The notes under the pieces: model-generated | Seen by the model: only the letters and a program-made list of their open reading frames with translations | What the model was told of the DNA's origin: nothing | The model's database searches: none | Position numbers and translations under genes: made by a program | From: Actinomycetota bacterium | GTDB lineage: Bacteria; Actinomycetota; Acidimicrobiia; IMCC26256; PALSA-610 | Reading direction: 5' to 3' | NCBI GenBank assembly: GCA_030839105.1 | Contig: JAUZEI010000115.1 | Span: 1-6,083 of the forward strand | Length of the DNA stretch: 6,083 bases | In this document: positions 1 to 4,992 of the stretch, one piece after another | Layout of the letters: each line of letters begins with the position of its first letter | How positions within the stretch are numbered: the stretch's first letter is position 1

Positions 1-489
1 CGTGCAGCCCGTCTGATTCAACGCCGGTTCAATCGCGCAGGGCAGGTTCGTCCACAGCACCGGCTTATCCGACGGCAACAAGGCCATCAGATAGTCGATC
101 TTTCCGTCATAGCCGGAATAGCCGTTCGTGGTGGGCGTGCCCGGATTGATCGTGTCATTGATGCCGAGCTCGACGACGTACGCGTCACCGTTGATCTTGG
201 GAAGCCCCTCGCTCAATCTGATCTTCCAAAAATTGTACGTAGTGCAAGGTTGTTTGAGAGTCTCGATCGCCTGACAGTCAGGCTGACGGATCGCTCCTCC
301 CCCCCGAGCGAACAGGACCGGCACGTAACCGTTATCACGGTTGCTCAACGCGCTGGTAAGGGACGTGGAACCCTGCACGATGTTGGAATCGCCGATCACC
401 ACGACGACGCCGCGTACGTGGGCGTTACACGCCGATAGGCCAAGCGCCAGAGCTGCAAGCGCGACGAGAGCGCTGAGTTTGCGAATCAC
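1..489 (-). CDS. SGNH/GDSL-type hydrolase lipoprotein, 3' end cut off by window edge
   Basis: Reading the minus strand from GTG at 489 gives 163 codons without a stop, running off the left edge. Residues 1-21 are a lipoprotein signal: basic start (MIRK), hydrophobic core, and lipobox LSAC with Cys21 as the lipidated residue, so the protein is probably anchored outside the membrane. The SGNH fold is supported by block I, VVVIGDSN at 29-36 with Ser35 the likely nucleophile, and block III, GIND at 109-112, whose Asn is the oxyanion-hole residue. The block V Asp-His lies beyond the window. Family members are esterases, lipases or carbohydrate deacetylases; the substrate cannot be told. Four further Cys (72, 82, 151, 162) could form disulfides. 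In-frame GTGs at 501 and 504 are alternative starts; 489 was chosen because it gives a standard signal peptide and has a weak GGGGAT upstream. It diverges from the membrane-protein gene at 771. Confidence 0.85.
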   Translation of the reverse strand, partial: MIRKLSALVALAALALGLSACNAHVRGVVVVIGDSNIVQGSTSLTSALSNRDNGYVPVLFARGGGAIRQPDCQAIETLKQPCTTYNFWKIRLSEGLPKINGDAYVVELGINDTINPGTPTTNGYSGYDGKIDYLMALLPSDKPVLWTNLPCAIEPALNQTGCT

Positions 490-628
490 GGGAATCCCCA
501 CCACGAAGTCCCGCCGCGGAAGTCTGGGTGACAGTACGACTTACCACCTTCGGACCGCTTTCATACGACGTCGGGGCATACAGAGCGTCTTAGGCGATTC
601 GCGTCACGCCCAGGCGCGCTGGTCCGAG

Positions 629-664
629 CGCTGCGGAACACGCTGCGGCACGCGCTGAACTGCG
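629..664. repeat. Three imperfect 12-base tandem units
   Basis: Three consecutive 12-base units, CGCTGCGGAACA, CGCTGCGGCACG and CGCTGAACTGCG, share the core CGCTG. They lie in the 281-base spacer between the divergent hydrolase lipoprotein and membrane-protein genes. The third unit is poorly conserved, so this may be chance in GC-rich DNA. I saw no other clear element in that spacer besides the hairpin at 741-761. Confidence 0.35.
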
Positions 665-740
665 CGAGGTCCGCAGGGCGGTGCGGCGGATTGTGTGTGG
701 TTGGCCGCGGTACGTGTCACGCTTCGCCGATCTGGGTAGC

Positions 741-761
741 TCTCCTTCAACTCGAAGGAGA
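741..761 (+). promoter_or_regulatory. Hairpin embedding the Shine-Dalgarno of the 771 gene
   Basis: TCTCCTTC (741-748) and GAAGGAGA (754-761) are perfect 8-base inverted arms around a 5-base loop, AACTC. The right arm is the first half of the purine-rich ribosome-binding stretch leading to ATG 771. One GGAG (757-760) is inside the stem and a second GGAG (762-765) lies just outside it, five bases before the start. In RNA this could make initiation depend on opening the hairpin. The pairing is visible in the sequence; a regulatory role is inference. Confidence 0.5.
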
Positions 762-770
762 GGAGTCGCC

Positions 771-1307
771 ATGTCGTACGCGAGCGATCTTCCGCCTGAA
801 TCACGCACCACCGCGGTGGAGACCGGTTACCGCGCGGGCCGCCCGAGGACGCGCGCCGCGATGCCGCTCTGGAGCCCGTTGCAACTCCTTGGGTTGATTG
901 TTGGGATCGGGTTCGCGGTGCTGGGCGCCGTCGCGCTCGCGCAGACCGGCTTCAACACCGCGCACCTGGACCTGCCACATCAACTGGTCTGGTCGTTCCC
1001 GCACAGTCCGTTGCTCGGCGCCATCGAGCTCGCCTTCGGGGCGTTGATGGTGGTCGGCTCCGTGGTCCCCGGTGGCGCACGCACCTTGCTTGGGCTCCTC
1101 GGTGGGGTCGCCCTCGTGTTCGGCATCGTCGTGCTCGCGACGTCCCTGCCGAACCGTCTCAACGATTGGCTCGCCGTCAGCCACCGGAACGGATGGCTGT
1201 ACGTGATCACCGGCGCAGTCGTCCTCGCTGCGGCAATCTTCTCGCCCATCGTGTTCACCGAGAGTCGCGAACGGCGCGTCGTGCGCAGCACCACCGAAGA
1301 ATACTGA
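771..1307 (+). CDS. Uncharacterised four-helix membrane protein
   Basis: A 178-residue protein with a hydrophilic, Arg-rich N-terminal tail (1-33) and four clear hydrophobic helices at about 38-58, 81-100, 104-124 and 142-162, ending in a charged tail (SRERR...TTEEY). Arg-rich segments at both ends predict both termini in the cytoplasm. The loop after helix 1 is amphipathic and contains two His (70, 78). The start at 771 is favoured over an upstream in-frame extension to 681 because GGAG ends five bases before it and the extension lacks a ribosome site. I recognise no named family; it resembles small conserved actinobacterial membrane proteins of unknown role. It is the first of two same-strand genes, with 93 bases before the glycosyltransferase. 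A hairpin covers part of its ribosome-binding site. Confidence 0.85.
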   Translation: MSYASDLPPESRTTAVETGYRAGRPRTRAAMPLWSPLQLLGLIVGIGFAVLGAVALAQTGFNTAHLDLPHQLVWSFPHSPLLGAIELAFGALMVVGSVVPGGARTLLGLLGGVALVFGIVVLATSLPNRLNDWLAVSHRNGWLYVITGAVVLAAAIFSPIVFTESRERRVVRSTTEEY

Positions 1308-1400
1308 GCACGCCACTACCACTGACGGTCCGGCTGCGCGCGCACAGCATGGTGTCCGGCGCCCGCGCATGTGGTGCCCTCAGTGGGTAAAGACGAGGGT

Positions 1401-2453
1401 ATGGGGCAACGGCTGCGCATCGGAATCATTGCGCCGCCCTGGGCGGCAGTCCCGCCAACCGGATACGGCGGAACCGAAGCCGTTCTGGATCGCCTCGGTC
1501 GCGGGCTGCAGCAGTTGGGGCACGACGTGACGCTCTTCACCACGGGCGACTCGACGTGCCCGGTGGAGCGCCGATGGGTGCTCGAGCGGTCGCAGCCGGA
1601 CCGCATTGGTGATGCCGTGACCGAGATTGAGCACGTCGTCCACGCCTACGACGAGTTGCGCACCATGGATGTCGTGCACGACCACACGAACGTCGGTCCT
1701 CTCTACGCCTGGCGTTTCGCCGACCTGCCGGGCGTGGCGACAAATCACGGTCCGTTCAATGAGGAACTCACGGCGATGTACCGCGCCAGTCAAGGTCGGG
1801 TTGCGCTCGTCGCCATTTCCCATCATCAAGCCTCCACGGCACCCGACCTGCACATCGATGCCGTCATCCATCACGGTGTCGATCCCGAAGCGTTCCCCGT
1901 CGGGCGAGGCGACGGCGGCTATGTCTTGTTCCTGGGGCGCATGGCACCGGAAAAAGGCGCCCGGGAAGCCGCCATCGCCGCGCGCCGGGCCAAAGTCCCG
2001 CTGCTGATGGCCGCGAAACTGCGCGAGGCCACCGAACACGCCTACTTCGACGACCAGGTCCGACCCCTGCTGGGTGACGGCATCGAGTACCTCGGTGAAG
2101 TCGATCACGAACAAAAACTCGCTCTATTGGCCGGCGCATCCGCGCTCCTCAACCCCATCCAGTGGCCCGAACCGTTCGGGCTGGTAATGATCGAGGCACT
2201 TGCCTGCGGCACTCCGGTCCTCGCGTTCCCAAACGGTGCCGCGCCCGAAATCGTCGAAGACGGTCACACCGGTTACCTCTGCGCTGACACCGACATCATG
2301 AGCCACCGCATTCACGACGCGCGCACCATCGACCGACAAGCCTGTCGAGCCGCGGTCGAACGTCACTTCTCCACGTCTCGGATGTGCCAAGACCATGTTG
2401 CGCTCTACGACCGCGTCGTCGCACATCACGGCTGCGTCTCCCCCCAGATCTGA
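1401..2453 (+). CDS. GT4-family (GT-B fold) glycosyltransferase
   Basis: A 350-residue cytoplasmic or membrane-associated glycosyltransferase that would transfer a sugar from a nucleotide-activated donor. The N-terminal acceptor domain starts with a Rossmann strand (RIGIIAPPW) and carries the PPTGYGG loop at 18-24, then VVHDHT (91-96) and TNHGPF (114-119). The C-terminal donor domain has VLFLGRMAPEKG (175-186) and the EPFGLVMIE signature, an E-x7-E motif with Glu257 and Glu265, followed by ALACGTPVLAF and the APEIVEDG(H)TG loop. Length is normal for the family. Donor and acceptor cannot be read from sequence, and no polysaccharide cluster surrounds it. ATG 1401 was chosen because the conserved strand starts five residues later; GTG 1371 adds ten unlikely residues and has no ribosome site, though GAGGG sits very close to 1401. 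Confidence 0.9.
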   Translation: MGQRLRIGIIAPPWAAVPPTGYGGTEAVLDRLGRGLQQLGHDVTLFTTGDSTCPVERRWVLERSQPDRIGDAVTEIEHVVHAYDELRTMDVVHDHTNVGPLYAWRFADLPGVATNHGPFNEELTAMYRASQGRVALVAISHHQASTAPDLHIDAVIHHGVDPEAFPVGRGDGGYVLFLGRMAPEKGAREAAIAARRAKVPLLMAAKLREATEHAYFDDQVRPLLGDGIEYLGEVDHEQKLALLAGASALLNPIQWPEPFGLVMIEALACGTPVLAFPNGAAPEIVEDGHTGYLCADTDIMSHRIHDARTIDRQACRAAVERHFSTSRMCQDHVALYDRVVAHHGCVSPQI

Positions 2454-2474
2454 CTCGAAGACCACCCCGCACCC

Positions 2475-2528
2475 GGGAGCAGCTCAGCTCCGTCGAGCGG
2501 CCTTCGGCACCGCGCCTTCGCAGGGTGC
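2475..2528 (+). terminator. Two short hairpins after the glycosyltransferase, possible terminator
   Basis: GGAGC (2476-2480) pairs with GCTCC (2487-2491), and GCACC-GCG (2507-2514) pairs with CGC...GGTGC (2519-2528) through a two-base bulge. They begin about 22 bases after the glycosyltransferase stop codon. Neither has a U tract, so termination is a guess from position. The second could equally be leader structure for the small frame starting at 2558. Confidence 0.3.
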
Positions 2529-2557
2529 ACACCTTCGTCTCAGTAGGAGGTTGGACG

Positions 2558-2752
2558 GTGTCGGAAGGGATCGTTTTTCGGGCGGAAAGGACGACCGTTG
2601 CACCACAGGCGCGGCGTCAACTTCGGCTGGAACCGGTGAGTGACGCGGGCGTCGCGGCCGGACGATGGCGGTATCACCCTCACCGGACGGGTTGGTATTC
2701 CGAGGCGCGGCGCGACTGCGCCATCTCTCAGGGGACAACTGGACCTCGGTAG
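2558..2752 (+). CDS. Doubtful 64-residue small ORF with consensus ribosome site
   Basis: A GTG at 2558 is preceded by a perfect AGGAGG (2545-2550) at the ideal seven-base spacing, opening a 64-residue frame that is Arg-rich and hydrophilic (including QLRLEPVSDAG and GRWRYHPHRTGWYSE). I recognise no family. No membrane segment or signal peptide is visible. Against it: third positions are only about 64 per cent G or C by hand count, lower than neighbouring genes, and a purine run can arise by chance. It could be a real small gene, a remnant of a longer one, or non-coding. Confidence 0.25.
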   Translation: MSEGIVFRAERTTVAPQARRQLRLEPVSDAGVAAGRWRYHPHRTGWYSEARRDCAISQGTTGPR

Positions 2753-2793
2753 TGCAGCCAGTCGCTGACGTGCGTCACGCGGCCCTCGAAATG

Positions 2794-2820
2794 CACTGCT
2801 CGAGATGCGGTCGAGCGGTG
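2794..2820 (-). terminator. Ten-base-pair hairpin just past the small exported protein gene
   Basis: CACTGCTCGA (2794-2803) and TCGAGCGGTG (2811-2820) are inverted arms around a seven-base loop, with one non-Watson-Crick position. It begins ten bases beyond the TAA of the minus-strand 54-residue gene, where a terminator is expected, and is followed in that direction by CATTTC, a very short T-rich stretch. On plus-strand RNA the odd position becomes a G-U pair, so the hairpin is in fact more stable in that direction. Confidence 0.4.
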
Positions 2821-2830
2821 GGCCTTCCGT

Positions 2831-2995
2831 TTACCGGTTGGGCTTGGCGGCGTGGCCGCGAGGATGGGTGGCGTGGCCTCGGGCGCTATTGACGACGGTG
2901 TCCGCTGACGATGCGACCACTGCGGCGATACTTCCCGCGGTGATGGCGACGGCGACGGCTGTCAGGGCCGCCTTTTGCACGAGAGGGTGACGCAT
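2831..2995 (-). CDS. Small exported or membrane-anchored basic peptide, 54 residues, tandem repeat
   Basis: The minus strand from ATG 2995 to TAA at 2831-2833 encodes 54 residues. Residues 1-8 are basic (MRHPLVQK), 9-29 form one hydrophobic helix rich in Ala and Val, and SSA at 29-31 fits a signal-peptidase site, which would release a 23-residue His- and Arg-rich peptide; uncleaved, the helix would be an anchor. The tail has a tandem seven-residue repeat, RGHATHP (39-45) and RGHAAKP (46-52). A GAGGAG ribosome site lies ten bases before the ATG. Third positions are about 75 per cent G or C, as in coding DNA here. It diverges from the diguanylate cyclase and has a hairpin after its stop. I know no named family. 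A chance frame is possible but less likely given signal, ribosome site and terminator-like hairpin together. Confidence 0.6.
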   Translation of the reverse strand: MRHPLVQKAALTAVAVAITAGSIAAVVASSADTVVNSARGHATHPRGHAAKPNR

Positions 2996-3003
2996 GATGT
3001 GAG

Positions 3004-3016
3004 ATCTCCTCGAGAT
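3004..3016 (-). promoter_or_regulatory. Small hairpin overlapping the ribosome site of the 54-residue gene
   Basis: On the minus strand ATCTC, a GAG loop and GAGAT form a five-base-pair hairpin, and the GAGGAG ribosome site (3011 to 3006) spans its loop and right arm. A competing eight-base palindrome, GAGATCTC, occupies 3001-3008. The stem is short, so an effect on translation is speculative. Confidence 0.3.
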
Positions 3017-3084
3017 GAACCACGGAGTGTGATCAGGAGAGCTTGTCGACGGTCGAGGCCGGACACTTAAGCCGGGTTATCTGT

Positions 3085-3106
3085 GGCCACACGCAAGTGT
3101 GCGGCC
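3085..3106 (+). promoter_or_regulatory. GCAA-tetraloop hairpin upstream of the diguanylate cyclase start
   Basis: GGCC-ACAC (3085-3092), loop GCAA (3093-3096), then GTGT-GC-GGCC (3097-3106) form an eight-base-pair stem with a two-base bulge and a GNRA-type loop, twenty bases before ATG 3127. If translation starts at 3127 this is leader RNA; if at TTG 3043 it lies in coding sequence. I could not match it to a known riboswitch. Confidence 0.4.
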
Positions 3107-3126
3107 GGGACGCCGATGGTCGGGTG

Positions 3127-4632
3127 ATGGAGGGTCGATTCTCGAAACGGCGGATTGATTGCGGGATGGTCCTCGCGGGGTTCCTGATGGCCTACGGCCT
3201 TATGTTCGCGGTGTGGACCTGGTTTCACTGGGGTGGAGATGGTTATCGGTCGGTTGTCGCCGACTGGGCGTTCATGCCGGTGAATCTGGTGGGGATGGTG
3301 TTGGCGTGGCGGGCGGCGCACCGACTCGCCGGCGATCCTCGTCGCCGGGCTTGGCTGTTGATCGGCGCGGCGCTGGGGCTGTGGTGGCTTGGCGATGTCA
3401 ATTGGGCGGTGTCGGATCTGATTCGCCACAGCACCCCGTTTCCGTCATGGTCCGACGTCGGCTATCTGGGCTTCTATCCGGTGCTCATGGCGGGATTGCT
3501 CGCATATCCGGCCGCACCGCAGCGGCGCGGTGAGCGTCTCAAGCTGACGCTCGACGTGGCAACAGTCGTAATCGCTGGCGCGATGGTCGTCTGGTTCGTT
3601 GCGATCGGTCCCACGGCGAGGGAAGTGCACGACACGGTGTTGGTGTTGGTCGTGACGTTCGCCTATCCCGTCGGGGATCTCGTCGTAATCTTCGCGATGG
3701 TCGTGCTTATGCTGCGCGGCACACGCCGAGACGACAAGACGGTCCTCGGCATCGCGCTTTGCGCGATCGGCCTGTTCGTCGTCGCTGACTTGGCATATGC
3801 GCACCTGAGCCTCAACACCAATTATCAGGCCGGATCGTGGCCCGATGCGACGTGGATGCTCGCCCAATGTCTGCTGGTGTGCGCCGCCGCGCTCCAAGGC
3901 CAACGCTCCGGAAGCGTCACCTCTCCCGGGAGCGCTCAGCGGCCCGGCGAGTCGGCACGCTTCAGCCGACTGCCATACGTCGCGATGACTGTTGGCGTCG
4001 GACTGGTCGCGATCGTGGCATACCACACCGCCCACTACCCCCTCAACGGACTCATCATCGGCACGGTCTTCCTCGTCGCAGTCGTCATGGTCCGTCAACT
4101 CATCGCTCAACGGGAAAATGTTCGCCTTCTTGCGCACACCACCGCGCTCGCGTCAACCGACACCCTGACCGGGCTCACCAACCGAAGAACCTTTTTCGAA
4201 CGCGCGCAAGCCGAACTGAGCCTCGCGCACTACTCGAGCCAGCCTGTCTCGGCACTCATGATCGACGTCGACAACTTCAAACAGATCAACGACACCTACG
4301 GCCACGCCGCCGGCGATCTCGTGCTCCACACCATTGGAGCGATCGGGTCGCAACACCTGCGTGGCAACGACCACCTCGCCCGCTACGGCGGCGACGAGTT
4401 CGTCGCGCTCTTGCCCAATACCACCCTCGAAGCCGCGGCCCGCATCGCCCTCCGCTTCGCCGAGGCAGTCTCGGCCGAAACATTCCACCTCGGCGACACC
4501 GACGTCACTCTGACGTTGAGTATTGGCGCAGCGCACGCCGACGGATGCCAGGACCTCGCCGAACTCATCGCTCGCGCCGACAACGCCGTTTACCGGGCCA
4601 AACGTGCCGGACGAGCATGCGTCCAAACATGA
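3127..4632 (+). CDS. Membrane diguanylate cyclase (ten helices plus GGDEF domain)
   Basis: A 501-residue protein that makes cyclic di-GMP from two GTP at the inner face of the membrane. Ten hydrophobic helices lie at about 13-33, 45-64, 75-92, 109-129, 139-160, 172-196, 205-226, 237-258, 281-300 and 305-322. Every loop predicted to be cytoplasmic is Arg-rich, which supports the topology. A short linker leads to a GGDEF domain (about 337-501) with DTLTGLTNRR (345-354), metal-binding Asp380, FKQINDTYGHAAGD ending at Asp397, and GGDEF at 421-425. RGND at 412-415, five residues before GGDEF, is an intact inhibitory I-site, so product feedback is expected. No EAL domain follows. The helix bundle is probably a sensor of unknown ligand; I do not recognise it as a named MASE type. 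The start is uncertain: TTG 3043 in the same frame has AGGAG three bases before it and would add 28 polar residues, while ATG 3127 gives a normal basic tail before helix 1. Confidence 0.9.
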   Translation: MEGRFSKRRIDCGMVLAGFLMAYGLMFAVWTWFHWGGDGYRSVVADWAFMPVNLVGMVLAWRAAHRLAGDPRRRAWLLIGAALGLWWLGDVNWAVSDLIRHSTPFPSWSDVGYLGFYPVLMAGLLAYPAAPQRRGERLKLTLDVATVVIAGAMVVWFVAIGPTAREVHDTVLVLVVTFAYPVGDLVVIFAMVVLMLRGTRRDDKTVLGIALCAIGLFVVADLAYAHLSLNTNYQAGSWPDATWMLAQCLLVCAAALQGQRSGSVTSPGSAQRPGESARFSRLPYVAMTVGVGLVAIVAYHTAHYPLNGLIIGTVFLVAVVMVRQLIAQRENVRLLAHTTALASTDTLTGLTNRRTFFERAQAELSLAHYSSQPVSALMIDVDNFKQINDTYGHAAGDLVLHTIGAIGSQHLRGNDHLARYGGDEFVALLPNTTLEAAARIALRFAEAVSAETFHLGDTDVTLTLSIGAAHADGCQDLAELIARADNAVYRAKRAGRACVQT

Positions 4633-4753
4633 ATACCGCGTCGTAGTCGGGGCTGGGCGCCGCGCGCCACCGGTGCGGACGAACGTACGCCCCGACGCAA
4701 CCTCGCTGTGCGGGTTCAGAGAGGCGGACAGACGCGGCCGATCACATGCACTA

Positions 4754-4763
4754 GCAAGCTTGC
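4754..4763. repeat. Perfect 10-base palindrome
   Basis: GCAAGCTTGC is its own reverse complement. It lies seven bases before a second perfect palindrome. It could be a binding site for a dimeric protein or part of a terminator structure; the sequence alone does not decide. Confidence 0.5.
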
Positions 4764-4765
4764 CC

Positions 4766-4788
4766 GCCACGGCCGTACGGCCGAAGGC
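4766..4788. terminator. Palindromic hairpin, possible bidirectional terminator
   Basis: GGCCGTACGGCC (4771-4782) is a perfect 12-base palindrome, extended by GCC (4766-4768) pairing with GGC (4786-4788) across a small internal loop. Symmetry and position between converging genes suggest termination in both directions. There is no U tract, and a DNA-binding site is an equal possibility. Confidence 0.35.
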
Positions 4789-4829
4789 AGGGCCAGTCCT
4801 TCCTCGCCCTGATCGATAACGCGCGTAGG

Positions 4830-4843
4830 CGCTGCGCGCAGCG
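4830..4843. repeat. Perfect 14-base palindrome
   Basis: CGCTGCGCGCAGCG is its own reverse complement and could fold as a CGCTG/CAGCG stem with a CGCG loop. It lies 150 bases past the end of the HDOD gene and about 200 past the end of the cyclase gene. It may be a terminator element or a protein-binding site. Confidence 0.45.
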
Positions 4844-4992
4844 ACGGGCAGTTGAGCGCAGGCGCGCACCGCTTCAGGCGGGATGCCCTGCTGCCCTGGC
4901 CGTTGTTCGTGACGCCGTCAGTCGGGCGCTTGAGGGGCTAGCTCGTCGAGATAGGAGGCTGTCGCGCGTCGGCGACGGAACGCGGTGCGGGT

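Larger units (their letters stand above)
2454..2830. other. Mostly non-coding spacer after the glycosyltransferase
   Basis: These 377 bases separate the plus-strand glycosyltransferase from the minus-strand small exported protein. They hold two weak hairpins just after the glycosyltransferase (2475-2528), one doubtful small frame with a consensus ribosome site (2558-2752), a short inverted repeat TGACG-TG-CGTCA (2766-2777), and a longer hairpin (2794-2820). Reading frames through here have about two thirds G or C in third positions, clearly below the established genes, so I do not see a confident protein gene. A decayed gene is possible but not shown. Confidence 0.5.
4633..4992. other. Convergent intergenic spacer with palindromes
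   Basis: These 360 bases separate the ends of two converging genes, the diguanylate cyclase and the HDOD protein. I see no convincing protein or RNA gene. The frames open across it continue from the wrong frame of the cyclase gene. It contains three perfect palindromes, listed separately, and a weak CCGC/GCGG hairpin at 4869-4881. Terminators for both genes would be expected here, but no U tract follows any of the hairpins. Confidence 0.6.

Noticed and set aside
715..740. Stress-sigma-type promoter with GGGTAG at 734-739
   Set aside because: No convincing upstream hexamer lies at the right distance, and a start there would leave the 741-761 hairpin outside the transcript.
801..1370. Long minus-strand open frame opposite the four-helix membrane protein
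   Set aside because: It has the low-complexity, charged composition of an antisense frame in GC-rich DNA, and the plus-strand frame has clear helices and a strong ribosome site.
1380..2114. Long minus-strand open frame opposite the glycosyltransferase
   Set aside because: The plus-strand frame carries the full GT4 motif set; the antisense frame shows no recognisable domain.
2665..2892. Plus-strand frame containing CSRCGR, considered as a zinc-ribbon protein or a frameshifted continuation of the 2558 frame
   Set aside because: Third-position GC is only about 68 per cent, there is no ribosome site, it overlaps the better-supported minus-strand 54-residue gene, and no shared family links the two frames.
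3015..3032. Five-codon leader peptide ATG...TGA before the cyclase
   Set aside because: There is no ribosome site before it, and five codons are expected by chance.
3075..3126. Cyclic di-GMP (GEMM) riboswitch ahead of the cyclase
   Set aside because: The GNRA loop and a GGGACGC string are suggestive, but the conserved GEMM sequence blocks and second helix are absent.
3445..4137. Minus-strand open frame opposite the cyclase membrane region
   Set aside because: It is a charged antisense frame against a well-supported ten-helix protein with consistent topology.
3837..4646. Plus-strand frame overlapping the GGDEF domain, and a minus-strand frame at 4153-4869
   Set aside because: Both are extremely Arg-rich or low in recognisable motifs and lie over the GGDEF signature, so they are frame shadows.
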